Below are positions 10,873-22,410 of a stretch of DNA of 64,000 bases, piece by piece (position 1 is the first letter of the stretch; every line of letters begins with the position of its first letter). This stretch comes from Syncephalis fuscata (Eukaryota; Zoopagomycota; Zoopagomycetes; Zoopagales; Piptocephalidaceae): contig JAHLTZ010000018.1 in NCBI GenBank assembly GCA_025786725.1, positions 1 through 64,000 on the forward strand. The letters run 5' to 3'. A model generated the notes under the pieces. The model was given only the letters and a program-made list of their open reading frames with translations, was not told the DNA's origin and made no database searches. The position numbers and the translations under genes are program-made.

Positions 10873-12474
10873 TTAATAGCCGTGATCTTCCGGTAGTTTT
10901 AAATCGATGAGTTCTACTATTGGCTGGTACGAAGGTATTTCAGTGCAAGTATTAGTTAATGGCAACTCAGAATAGCTTGACAAGGATGTGCGATGCAAAG
11001 TTCTTGGCGATAAAGGTATGCTACGAACAAGAGGTTCAGGTGTATAATCTTCGCCAGATAGATGTGCAATATTTAGTGGCAAGACACTTATGTTTAATAC
11101 TGCGCTGTTCTTAGGATCTATACCCTGTTCATAATGGCCCGAAATGACTCTTGTCTCTTCGATAGCGTACAGGTTGCCGCGACAATCGGGTAATGTTGAT
11201 CTGAAATATTCCTGAATCGGATATTTATTGCCATTACCGTAAGAATCGACGTTATTTTTTGCCTGCTGCGATATAGCTAAGCAATTACCATTATAATTGG
11301 GAAGGCTTTGCGAGAATCGTCGTGTTGAACGGCCCGACCAGTAAGTTCCTTCGAGGAACCGATTAATTCCAGCGCGTCGCTGAACTATTCCGTGACTATT
11401 TTGATAAATAGTAAAATAAACTACAGTTTGAACAATTGGATATAGCACGCCGTATTGAATTAAAAATATCGAAAGAAGCATCCATGATGCTGCACTTTCA
11501 GACATGTCAATGATATCCTTGTTGAAAATTCCGTGTATAGTGAAAATGATAAGTGTGGCGCAAACAAAACTTAGCAAAGCTAGGAATATACGACGGAAAC
11601 GATAAACTGCCGTAAGTTCTTCTTTTTTTGTTTTGCTGCTTGCTTGCTTACGATGAGCGTATGCTTGTATAATGCGGTAGAATCCGGTGTAGTAATATCC
11701 CGCAACAACAGTTAAGAAAAACATGGATCCCACAAGAGAGAAGGCAAAACAATGATCGGCCACACTATCATGGCTAATAATGCCCCGCTTGTAAACAAGA
11801 CCAAACCAAATGCCAGATGCAGTATTAAAGATAAACAATTGTACACAAAACACGACGGTGACCCAAAATAACACAGGTATTGATGGTACGTGTAGAAATA
11901 GGCTTATTTTCAAATCCATAATATGGCTACTGACTGCGTCTGAACGATTGGTAGGAACGGGTGATAAAGGAGGTGTGATCGCGTCAAAATTATAGTGGCG
12001 TCGTCGTGAAAAGATTGGTGGAATATGTCCAATAATCCCTGCCGTCAATAATGCAACTGTTGCAAACGACAAGGTCCATGTAATAGAATTAAACATTGTA
12101 CGAACCAGCCAATGGTTTGGCCAGCCGAATAACACCATACCATGTAGTACTAGCTTAAACACGCTGTTTATACAACTGAGCACTAGGAACGACTCCATAG
12201 GCACGGGCAGCCAGTAGTTATCGGCCCTTCGGAATATTTGCGAACAGATGCCATGTCTTCGGCGGTAAACGTAGATCCAGCCACCGTATATGAGCACTAG
12301 ACTTGTTGTGATAACACTAAAGAGAACGCTGTAAAAAGCGCGTGAAGATCCCCGACAATCATAGACATTAAAATACGGATTGCAAGTTGGCAATACCGAT
12401 GTGCCCAATGTTTTCATTGCTTCTGAGCACAATAATGCTTTTGTGATAGTGTAGCTTGTTAAAAACAATAGCAC
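10873..12474 (-). CDS. Multi-pass membrane protein, about seven spans, long cytosolic tail
   Basis: An intron-free ORF of 533 codons. Hydrophobic segments occur at about 45-68, 92-115, 125-150, 192-215, 240-265, 292-315 and 325-350, followed by a hydrophilic tail of about 180 residues with Ser/Thr-rich and Tyr-containing motifs and no further spans. A loop between spans 3 and 4 carries RRRHYNFDAITPPLSPVP, typical of a phosphorylatable cytosolic loop. Cysteines in the first extracellular segment (LPTCNPYFNVYDCRG) could form a disulfide. The architecture is receptor-like, but no family signature was recognised. With the 306-aa protein it may form a pair of related or co-functioning receptors. 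Confidence 0.68.
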   Translation of the reverse strand: MLLFLTSYTITKALLCSEAMKTLGTSVLPTCNPYFNVYDCRGSSRAFYSVLFSVITTSLVLIYGGWIYVYRRRHGICSQIFRRADNYWLPVPMESFLVLSCINSVFKLVLHGMVLFGWPNHWLVRTMFNSITWTLSFATVALLTAGIIGHIPPIFSRRRHYNFDAITPPLSPVPTNRSDAVSSHIMDLKISLFLHVPSIPVLFWVTVVFCVQLFIFNTASGIWFGLVYKRGIISHDSVADHCFAFSLVGSMFFLTVVAGYYYTGFYRIIQAYAHRKQASSKTKKEELTAVYRFRRIFLALLSFVCATLIIFTIHGIFNKDIIDMSESAASWMLLSIFLIQYGVLYPIVQTVVYFTIYQNSHGIVQRRAGINRFLEGTYWSGRSTRRFSQSLPNYNGNCLAISQQAKNNVDSYGNGNKYPIQEYFRSTLPDCRGNLYAIEETRVISGHYEQGIDPKNSAVLNISVLPLNIAHLSGEDYTPEPLVRSIPLSPRTLHRTSLSSYSELPLTNTCTEIPSYQPIVELIDLKLPEDHGY

Positions 12475-14030
12475 TAATAAGAAATTAAATGGAATTAACA
12501 GTCATAAATTACATCAATGAATAGTGGCGTCGGTACTAGAAACGGTTACAAGATCAATTTGAAAGACACCTAACTAGATAAAAGGCAGCTTTTCTCGTCC
12601 CATCCGCACCATCCATTAGTAATGTGACGAGGTGTCATGCAAAAAACAGGATGGCTGCGTTTTTGTTACACCACGACTTTATTGACCGTCGACGGCAGTT
12701 GCAAAGAGTTTCACCCCTCAGCCTTGTATTTGGTCAATCAAGCTACTATCAAAGTAGCCGGGTTGCTCTTGGCTAAAATATCGCTATAATTGACCATCTT
12801 TATTAATGCTATACATTCCAATAAACATTTAGTCGCAACAATCAGTCATATGATAATGCCAGGGCCTATTGGAATATAAAAAAATCACTAGAGTAGCACA
12901 GACGCCATAAAGGGCTCACGAATGCAGATAAATTCTTTTTCGCTGTTACATAGCCTGCAGTACAGGCCAGACATGCTGCATATTACTGCTGATTGGTGGG
13001 CCAGTTCCCCAAACGGTAAGATGCATGGTTGAAATTGCCTCTGAGGAAACATAGGCATTTCAAAATATGACATCGGCAAAACAGTTGCTATCTTTTCCTT
13101 AAACTATTGTACAAGCCTCATAGTTATGCAGTTTACGGCAATCCAGCTCCACGCATAGTTTTAGCTACTTAAAATGGCAATTGATATTGTTGGTTGAGAA
13201 CAGTTACATAGCATGCTAGAATAAAGCAATAATACTGCTTGGACGTTGCAATAACAACAGTGATTAATATCGTCAGCATTCCTTAGTAATTTAATAAAAT
13301 ATTAGTCGGTTTATAAACTTATACAATAAAATGTAGTGAATATACCAAACAAACCACCATTGGCAGTGTATACTATGTAGGCAGACAACCTCAAGTCAAG
13401 ACTGTGTTTTATATTCCTGATTCCGCCTATTTTACAAATGTAAATCTTTATAGTAGTTCCTTTGGATGCCGTACTAACCGTCATCATACCGGGATCCTAA
13501 TATCTAACAATGCAAATCGTGTGCTTAATTCTACGTTTTTATTTATATTTTTTATTTATAATGGGACGTAGTTATAAATTGTGGCTTTATTTTTTATACT
13601 GTTTTATATATTTATTAATGTACTATGAAATACTTTGATTATAAATTATACACTATAAATATTGTAATGCTTATGATACTCACCTCACTTTGGCCATCAA
13701 TCAATGTATGTCATAACTATTGTAGTTTTCAAAAAATATTATAAATACCTGTTTAAGCGGTCATTAATCAAATTAGATGCTATTACCAGCACGGTATTAT
13801 AATACTATAGTCATGTGGCTAATTATCATTATTTAAACAATGTTTTTATGATACGGTACAACTTGGTACTTGATGATGCCGATTATTGTTAGTGCCACCT
13901 CTAGCCCTATTACTTTTATTATTGTTATTATATTGCTCTAGTTCAAATTTAACTATTACTCAATAGGCCATTCAAATGCTGAGTAGTCAGTCAAAGTTCA
14001 TCTGATAATCATATAAACTAATATCAAAAT
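12475..14030. other. Gene-poor spacer
   Basis: About 1.55 kb of AT-rich DNA. A 63-codon minus-strand ORF at 12888-13079 has no supporting features. Holds the promoter of the 533-aa gene at its left end; otherwise nothing recognisable. Confidence 0.5.
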
Positions 14031-14037
14031 AAAGCTT

Positions 14038-14272
14038 TTTATTATCATTGTTTGCCGCACCGTCGCATCATCGATTAAAAGATTTATTAATAGTCAGGTT
14101 GGTGATAACTCTTTGAGTGTTGATAATATCAATGATGATATTGCTGATGTTATTGATAATAATGATGAAGACAACAGCAGTATTGACACTGATGATAATA
14201 AGAAGATGAGGGAACTAAAACTAAGACTAAATCTATCAGTGATGATGGTGACGAAGATAAATAGCCAATGTT
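14038..14272 (+). pseudogene. Fragment of an acidic Asp/Asn-rich protein
   Basis: The + strand reads VCRTVASSIKRFINSQVGDN, then SVDNINDDIADVIDNNDEDN and more acidic residues. Near 14206 the frame has to drop back one base to continue as DEGTKTKTKSISDDGDEDK and a stop codon. Composition and coherence suggest the C-terminal end of a real or formerly real protein. No start codon or upstream exon was found, so this is a remnant or the last exon of an unrecognised gene. Confidence 0.25.
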
Positions 14273-15106
14273 CCTAAGATACTAGTATTAATGGTGCAAT
14301 TGAACTGCTAATTTAATATATTTCAAGTATATATTCAGTTATGTAAATTTGTAATAACAAACAAATGATTTTATTTTCAAGTTATGCAATGTTTATTTGT
14401 TGATCAATAATCTGTTTAATAATGACGAAATCGTACGTGTGTGACTTTTGCTTACCTACATGACAATTGCTGAATAACAGCACTAGTGTTGATTATTTAC
14501 TACACAATAGCACAGGTTGAGTTTATTAATATACTTTATATAATATACTAAGGCATAATACAGATATTTAATATACACTTGTTGATTGTCGGCCCGTTAT
14601 TTCATTTTTAGTTGTGCTAATATTCATGCAACATTTACATTATGCGTCAATATAGTCATCATTGTAGATTCATTATACAGTATACATATTTATATTTACA
14701 TTCACCATACATCATTCTTTCATATACTAGACACATTTTGTTCATTGTGGTTTTTAACACACCTCGCTCAGTCTGTTTATTGCATTATACACGTTATAGA
14801 TTCAATACAATCATCCATGCTTTTCTCATTGTATATTAATATTAATAGATATCCTTTATATTCGCGCGATTATGTTCTATTCAAACTATTTTTTGTATAG
14901 TGCTAGCTTTATTATTAATAAAATCCAACTTACTATGCTGCTATGCACACTATAACTTACAGTCAAAGACAAAGCCTATTTATTGGTTATTCTATATCAT
15001 GTGGTAGTAAATAACGTTGATGGTGGTACTTAATTAATCTTATTGACCAGACGACAGTAATTATATTTTGTTACTCATTCTCCACATCACAACCTTCAAT
15101 TGCTCT
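14273..15106. other. AT-rich spacer upstream of RS-protein gene
   Basis: A 104-codon ORF at 14586-14900 is made of low-complexity Tyr/Ile/His/Ser and is not convincing. The 3' part must contain the RS-protein promoter; no clear TATA box. Confidence 0.45.
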
Positions 15107-16845
15107 ATGGATCGCGGAAGAAGGAGATCACGTAGCCCAACTAGACGCCGAGATGAAGATAGACACATAAGAGATCGTCGCGGCGAAGAACGACGGGATT
15201 GCAAACATGACGAAAAGCCACGTCATAAATCACATTCGCAACACCGTCGCGACGACCACGTATCTCATCGAAAACAAACGTCGCATCGCCATGATCGACG
15301 TAGCGATACGGGAACAGATAGCGATACTGGTACTGAAACTAGTTATGATTCTGAGGAAGAACGCCGGCAACGACGCAAAAAGCGTCACCGGCACGAACGC
15401 GACCGAAAGGAACGTCGCAAGAAGAAGAAGAAAGAAAGCGACGTGAACGCACACCATCTAGCGAAGATGAATCGACAGAGCACGACTCCGATGATTATAA
15501 GATTAATCAGTCCAAGTTGGATAAATTAAATACGCAAGGTAATAGAATATATTATATATGTGTATATGTCACCGCAAAACAACATTGTTACTATAATATC
15601 ACCATAGCTATCACCGACAAAGACTATTTTGCAAAAAGTACCGAATTTCGTGTATGGCTTCGTGAAAAGAAGCGATTATACTTTGATGATTTAAAAAGCA
15701 GTGAAGCACACAAACATTTTAGTAAATTTATTCGAGCATGGAATCGCGGCCAACTTGATCGTAAGTAAAAGGTATTGATTAATTTATAATGATTAATATT
15801 GTACAGAAAAATACTATACGGGTATTCGATCTTCACAATTGAATTCATCTGATTTAACAAAATATAAATGGAGTTTTGCAACCAAAGTGGTAAGTATTTA
15901 TTTATCTTAATGGCTATTGATTAATGCTGTTAAAGAATCAAGATGAAGTACTAGCTATCCGCGATACTGTCGATACAGCTACGAATAGCGAACGAATGGC
16001 ACGCGATTTTGCACAAAAAACACAAGGTCATAGAGAATCAAATAGAATTGATACGCCGGATAAGAAGGGTCGTCAGCCACATGGCAGTAAGTAAGACTGA
16101 GCAAATAGACAATTAGACTGAATAGTGGAGTATTAGTTGGACCTACAATGCCATCATTGCCAGGAAATAGCACTAGTTATGGTAGTGCCAGTAATGCAAC
16201 GCCGATGCCTGTAGGTCCTTATGGAGAAGGTAGGTAGTCGGTATAGTACTATGAACAAATAAATATTTAGATTTAATGCAATGTAGTAATGGATAACGAG
16301 GACCGTCGCCGATACGAAAGAGGACTCCAACGTAAAGATACCAAGAACTATAAGAAATCACGAGAAGCAGACTTAGAAGAGCTAGCACCAAAGGCCACAG
16401 GACGGTAAGTACCAAGCATACTACTAATATAGATACTCATCTATAATAACTATGGTCAATAGCGAGGCTATGATTGAGAAACGACGTGCACGATCAGCCT
16501 ATTTACATCGAGAACCGAGTCCAGACGTTGAACTATCAGAAAGCGATCTTATGGGCGGTGGTGATAGCTATCAAGCGCAGTAAGTGATAAATAGAGAGAG
16601 TATAAGTAGAATAGCCATACTAATACAAATACCGAATATAACATCTATGCAGTCTACAATCTTTAGAACAATCACGTATACGTCGAATGCAGCACAAACA
16701 AGAAGTACAAACGCATCGTGGCTCTGAAATGAATGAACGAATGGTCGCACATCAACGTAAAGAACAGGCAACTATGGATATGTTTCGACAATTGGTTGAA
16801 CAGCGTCAACAGCGAGAATTACAGCCACGTTCACACAATCCGTAA
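15107..16845 (+). CDS. RS/K-rich nuclear protein, probably splicing-associated
   Basis: Eight exons: 15107-15538, 15608-15760, 15807-15889, 15936-16086, 16137-16229, 16287-16404, 16463-16579 and 16653-16845, giving about 446 residues. The N-terminus is rich in Arg, Ser, Lys and Asp (MDRGRRRSRSPTRRRDEDR), like SR-related proteins. A conserved block follows (FAKSTEFRVWLREKKRLYFD, FSKFIRAWNRGQL, YYTGI). Next come IGPTMPSLPG, an EDRRRYERGLQRKD coiled region, ELAPKATGREAMIEKRRA, ESDLMGGGDSY and a Gln/Arg-rich coil. I recall similar blocks in uncharacterised nuclear RS proteins of animals and plants but cannot name the family. The frame must drop back one base in the Lys repeat near 15430, where one base seems missing. 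Confidence 0.72.
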
Positions 16846-17073
16846 TACATGTTAACAGTTTAATAAACACTTGTAGTCATAACTATAATTATATTAATTA
16901 ATATTAATAATAAATAAGTGGATTCACAATTACTATTTTCCTTCCTTATTTGTACAAGTGCTCGAATTGGCACTTTATAAATAATGAGCAAGTGGTGTAA
17001 AAAATTTGCTCACTTTACATTTTTCTCCAATTATTTACGCGTTAATTAAAAGTACAGTATTATAAACGACATT

Positions 17074-18327
17074 ATGCCTTTCATTCCAAGTCTTTCTCTG
17101 CTTTGTGTACAAACACTGTTAAACACGCCGCCAGCCTATTGTATTACTGCAGTATGGACAACTGAGGCATTGCTAAAAGCATTAGGCTCAAACCATGCAG
17201 ATGAGCAGGTAATGACGCGTTACCATACTATTTCAACCTATTAACTCTAAAATAGTTACTTGATAGACTATTGGAACGAGGTGTGCTTGGTATGCAGGCC
17301 ATAAAAGACCATACCAATGAACTACCATTAGTCAAGATATGGTGGCCAGTACCTACACCTACACCATGTACAACTGTTACTTCTATACAACAGGTATTTA
17401 GCATACTATTAATCATTAACCAACCAGTCTAATACGGTCTATTATAGAGTAAAACAAAAGTACCACAAATAACTGCCAATCCAACACCTACCACGCCAAT
17501 AGCCACTAAAAGATCAATGGTAACTAGTTATATGTTAAAGTGTAATTATATACTAATTGATAAATACTAGCCATTATCGCCTACACCAGCGATAAAACGA
17601 CACCGAATAAGCAATATCAATAAACCATTCAAATCTCCACTGAAAAAGCTTGCTAGTCGATCCGATGTAGTACTACAGACTGATAAACAGAATAGTGCAG
17701 CAACTATTACACCCACTGTAGATGCATCAATAACACGCACAGATATATCAATAGGTGTGACTACACCTAACAAACAAATAGCTAGTGAACGACGATTCCG
17801 TTCACCATTAAGTTCAAAAATGCAAGATCCAGAAAGAAAACAATTGATTGAGCGTAAACGACAACTTGAAGTGGATATTGAACAAATGGAGACCAATCAA
17901 CGACGCCGTGCAATGATGACTACTTTCCAAAGACAGGTAATTTACTAATGAATGAATAAATTGATTACTAATGCGTAATAATTTGTTATTATTACAGAAT
18001 AAAGATCGATCTATCAATGAATCCATTAATAAATGGCGTACTGTCTGTCAAGAAGTGTTGGAGCGTATACGTGATCGAATTGATCCACAGGCATTTATTG
18101 CTGCTCAATCTCATACCCGTCCATTTTGGGAGGATACCAATTCATCTACTACACCAAAACACTTTAATTTAACTAATAACAACAACAATAACAACGAGGA
18201 AGAAGAAGAAGAAGAGAAGCCATCTGCCGTGCCAGAACAATTCACTTATCGATCTTTACTTAAAATATTAGGCATTACAGATTTAAGACTATTTCATTAT
18301 AATGATGAGGATGATTGTTTTTATTAA
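17074..18327 (+). CDS. Sfr1/Mei5-like recombination mediator (Swi5 partner)
   Basis: Five exons, all joined in phase 0: 17074-17208, 17256-17393, 17448-17519, 17571-17936 and 17998-18327, giving 346 residues. The middle carries two FxSPL-type motifs (KPFKSPLKK and RRFRSPLSS) as in fungal Sfr1. A coiled coil follows (ERKRQLEVDIEQMETNQRR), then INKWRTVCQEVLE and the C-terminal FTYRSLLKILGI, matching the Mei5/Sfr1 domain pattern (KWR...Q, then FTM..ML..LGI). Sfr1 with Swi5 stabilises Rad51 and Dmc1 filaments in homologous recombination. About 90 N-terminal residues with RLLERGVLGMQAIKDHTNEL are not part of the usual family. Only about 230 bp separate it from the upstream gene. Confidence 0.68.
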
Positions 18328-18436
18328 TAAACTTTTTTATTTTTATTTTATTTTTTAATCACACCAATTCAACTTAATTCAATTTTATTGTTAGATTCAT
18401 ATTGAGAATTGGTACAATACGTTATTTATTTATACC

Positions 18437-21055
18437 ATGGGTAAACGAGCAAAGAAACGTACTCAGAGGAGACAGACGAGAAGGTAGAAGAGACAGTAAT
18501 TGTAGAAAGTAGCGAGGCAGTAGTGCCAAAGCGTGGTGTATACACTGCTGTATTGAATGCTGCTCATGCAGCGTGGAAAGCTTCAGAGCATGAACGTCAA
18601 CAAACAGTTGATAGTAATAATAATGTCGAAATAAGTGCAGATCATGATGATGATATGACAGTCGATACTATCGATGAAGCAACACTGCCTGACGAAGTTA
18701 TCCAAGAAGGTGATGGTTTATTTGCATTAGGAGATACATTAAATCATGCTGCTACTACTGCTACTGCTACATTAACGGATCGATCAAGTACATTGGGTAT
18801 TCCACGTTGGTTGGCTGAACCGGCCACTGTTATGGCGGATACAACATGGCCCGTCAATGACACACGTCTTGGTTTATCGACATCACTTATACAGCGCTGT
18901 CGACAAGCACATATTGAACAGCTATTTGCCGGTAAGATATAGAGAGAGCATAAGTACTAAACAGTTGTATTAATATATTGGATGGATAGTGCAAACGGCA
19001 GTTATTCCTCGTTTATTAAGATATCGTGATTGGAATGGGCGCTATGTCGATGGTGATCTATGTGTATCAGCGCCTACTGGTAGTGGTAAAACGCTTGCTT
19101 ATGTTTTGCCCATTGTTGAGGTAAATAGTATAATGGCAATAGTTACAGCTATATACTAATATATTTGTGAATATATAGACGTTGAAGCAACGTGTCGTTA
19201 TTCGATTACGTGCGTTAGTTGTATTGCCTACACGCGACTTGGTCATTCAAGTAAAAGAGACATTCGAAGAATTCTGTCGTCCTACTACACTGAAGGTACA
19301 GTACAACGGTCTATAAGTAGTCTATAGACTGATTGAATTGATAGGTGGGCATGGCCATGGGTCAGACATCATTTGCACAGGAACAGATGCAATTAGTCGG
19401 TGATATCGAACAAGGGTAATTAAATGGTATAAATAGTTAATAATGTTAATTAATATGCATTATATTAGTTTAAGTGGTGTTGATATACTAATTGCTACAC
19501 CTGGCCGTTTAATGGATCATTTAAATGGTACACATCACTTTACCTTAGAGTATTTACGCTTCTTAGTTATTGATGAAGCTGATCGTTTACTGGGTCAGAG
19601 TTTTCAAGAATGGCTACCGCAGATTCTTGACAAGCTAGGCAATAATACAGGTCATGATCATTGCAAGTACGTTTAGTTAGTTAGCTGGTTAATTATATTA
19701 TATTAATATAAAGTGGCGATAGAACAATGGCCGGTCTACCAGGTCCACCAGCACCACGGGTAAGTAGTATAGATAGTAATACATGATAGTCTATCATTAA
19801 CATATAACCATAGACGCAGAAATTGTTATTCTCAGCCACGCTTACACGTAATCCAGAAAAGATTGCTAGTCTTCGACTGGTGAATCCATCTTATATAGCT
19901 GTGCAATCAAGCCATGAAAAGAATAGTGAGCGTTATATAACACCTGCCACCTTAAAGGTACGTGATGACAAGTGTATTTGTATAACAACAAATAGCTTAT
20001 TTTCATAATTATAGGAACATTATTTAGTGTGTCGTACCACAGAGAAACCATTGATGGTTATTCATTTCGTCAAACTATTTCAACTTACTGGCACACTGTG
20101 TTTTACCAAATCGATTGATTCGGCTAATCGGTAAGTTAGTCAGTTAGTTGATCTTTATTAATTATTTAATTAGATTATCGCGATTGTTGGAGATTTATCA
20201 ACAACAACAGCAACAACAGAAAAAAGATACAGAAGACTGTGCAATGGATGTAGAGACAGATGTACGCTTATCAGCTGAATATTCAAGTGATCTAAGTGTA
20301 TCGGAACGGGCCACTGTAATGCGACAATTCCGTCAAGGAAAGATTAGAATGTAACTATTTGTATTAGTAATAGACGATAAACTAACATGATCAATGATCA
20401 GCTTGATTTGTTCTGATTTGGTAGCGCGTGGTATTGATTTAGACTGTGTTCAATCGGTTATTAGCTATGATGTGCCTATTTATATGAAGAAATATATTCA
20501 TCGAGTAGGACGAACAGCCCGTGCCGGTCGAGCAGGTACAGCATTTACACTGGTTGAAGAACAAGAGGTAAATAAGCAGTGGTGTAGTTTATTGTAGTCT
20601 ATTTAACTCAAGGGTATAGGCACGGTCATTTAAAGAAATGATGAGAAAGGCAGGCCACTGGGAACAAGTACGAAGAATTAATGTTAAAGCAAATGAACTG
20701 GAGCCACTGATTCCATGCTATGAGGTATAGTTTATATTAACAGCAAAATATAGAGCTGTTTGTTGATTGTTTGATATATGAATAGGCATCATTGGAGGCG
20801 TTACAGGCGGCTGTACAGCCACATCGAGTACGTGTTGTTCAAAAAACAGCAGAAGCGGAGTTGGAAGCAGGAGATGAGAAAGACGACGACGTGAAAGAGG
20901 ATAAAAAAGAAGCCAACAATTTACGCGAATTAATGCCACGTCGGACGAATAATAAGAAAGTAGCAACAGCAACAACAAAAAGATTAATGCTAGGAGCCAA
21001 TGTTTTACGTCAACATTTACAACAACAATTAACTAGCAATAACAACAGTTTATAA
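18437..21055 (+). CDS. DEAD-box RNA helicase, DDX51/Dbp6 type
   Basis: Twelve exons with 11 introns of 43-61 bp (for example 18932-18989, 20131-20173 and 20725-20785). All helicase motifs are present: VQTAVIP, SAPTGSGKT (I), VLPTRDL (Ia), ATPGRLMD (Ib), VIDEADR (II, DEAD variant), FSAT (III), SDLVARGIDL (V) and HRVGRTARAGR (VI). The VQTAVIP/CVSAPTGSGKT context and the short RecA linker fit DDX51/Dbp6, which acts in the nucleolus on 60S pre-ribosomes with snR190 and Rrp proteins. The extreme 5' end is uncertain. The ATG at 18437 opens a frame that stops at 18485, whereas the acidic coding frame (KETYSEETDEKVEE) is one base off, so either a base is missing or a 26-nt intron (18441-18466) is removed. 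Confidence 0.87.
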
Positions 21056-21164
21056 ATTATTCAAAAGAAATAAAGATGATAAACGTAAAATTGTATAGAC
21101 TAGTAAAAAATGAAATTAATTAATAAATGAAATTTATTATAATAACAGTCGTGTTAGCTAACAT

Positions 21165-21767
21165 TTATCTGAAACAACTTCCACGGCGAGTCTTTTCATT
21201 ATTCATAGTCATCCTAGTTTCTTCTCTTCGCATATAGCGTCTTCTAATCAAATCAACCGATAATGGCTCCGGTTGAAGGTCAATATCGGCTAATATACCG
21301 ACATCATCGTTGATTAGGCTAGACAGCAGACTCAAGGCCATGTTCTGATCGCTTACAGGCAGACCAGCATCTTTTAACTGCTCAGCCATGATCCACATCT
21401 TATAGATATGGTCGCCAATGGGCATTTTAGGATCTTTTTGCATGGTATTAAAGCGACGAAAAAGATTACAAATAGCCAATAAGTCTTTTACTTTAAAGTG
21501 ATCGGCCAATGTGGCCAATATCGTTTTCGACGTGGAGCAAGATGTTACATAATGGATTAGTTCGTCGGAAATCCTTAATAAAATAATGCTCATAGCTTTT
21601 TTATCTTTTTCAATCCACAGTGCATTGTTAACTTTGTCGTCTTTTGATGGCGGATCTTGATCTACCGTTTCATAGGCATCTAGTAAGTCAAGGACCATTC
21701 TGATTTTTATCCTCCATGTATAATAGTTTTCATGGGTTAATATCTGAATTCGTGTAATATGATCCAT
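21165..21767 (-). CDS. Copia-type gag fragment (DUF4219/UBN2)
   Basis: An intron-free 200-codon ORF. It opens with LTHENYYTWRIKIRMVL, the DUF4219 hallmark of copia-type Gag, and continues through the helical UBN2 region (ALWIEKDKKAMSIILLRISD, FNTMQKDPKMPIGDHI, LPVSDQNMALSLLSSL). It then stops at a basic tail, without the CCHC zinc knuckle, protease, integrase or reverse transcriptase. No LTRs were seen around it. It converges on the helicase gene with about 110 bp between the stop codons. It is either a truncated element that kept an open frame or a gag domain retained by the host; the sequence alone cannot decide. Confidence 0.75.
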   Translation of the reverse strand: MDHITRIQILTHENYYTWRIKIRMVLDLLDAYETVDQDPPSKDDKVNNALWIEKDKKAMSIILLRISDELIHYVTSCSTSKTILATLADHFKVKDLLAICNLFRRFNTMQKDPKMPIGDHIYKMWIMAEQLKDAGLPVSDQNMALSLLSSLINDDVGILADIDLQPEPLSVDLIRRRYMRREETRMTMNNEKTRRGSCFR

Positions 21768-22410
21768 GGTAAATTATTGAAATAGTAGTTAAAAAAAGAG
21801 CGTTTAGATAAAAGAGGATAGAAAGCATGAGAAATTTGCACTAATAAAATAGTACCATGTGAGCGTCCAGACATGGCCATGTGCCGCATGAATTTACATG
21901 ACGTTGTTTGCTTTAATTTTCTCGTCTATAGTATATTGTTGCACAAGGCATGGACAGCATACCAAAACCAAATTATCTAGGCTGTTATAGCCACCTATGC
22001 TACAAGGAAGATGTTATGCATAAAATCCTATTAGACCACGCCATTTAAGTTTTGGTATATGATGCTATGGTTCGTCTAACAATGCTTTAATAAATAATAA
22101 CTAACACATGCATATTAGCCGTAGCTATTTATGAAACAAATTAAAATTACATCTGCATATACTAAATTTTGTACAATATATTATAATGTAAAATAAACTA
22201 TTCTATATATTCATCATGTATTAAATAATTAAAATATGATAGATAAGCGTAGCTTAAACTGTCAACAGTAATGATATAAAATAATTACCATATAGTTTCA
22301 ACTATACAAAACTCATCTATTAATTTATTTTTGTGGTTTTATAACATAAATATTATTTGATATTTGCTTTATAGTGCAATGCACAAATTGCTGAAAATAT
22401 ATTACTTTTT
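21768..22410. other. AT-rich spacer
   Basis: Between the gag fragment and the Mutator-like element. No ORF or repeat recognised. The last bases contain the left copy of the element's target duplication. Confidence 0.5.

Noticed and set aside
14586-14900. 104-codon ORF
   Set aside because: Low-complexity Tyr/Ile/His/Ser composition in AT-rich DNA; no homology recognised.
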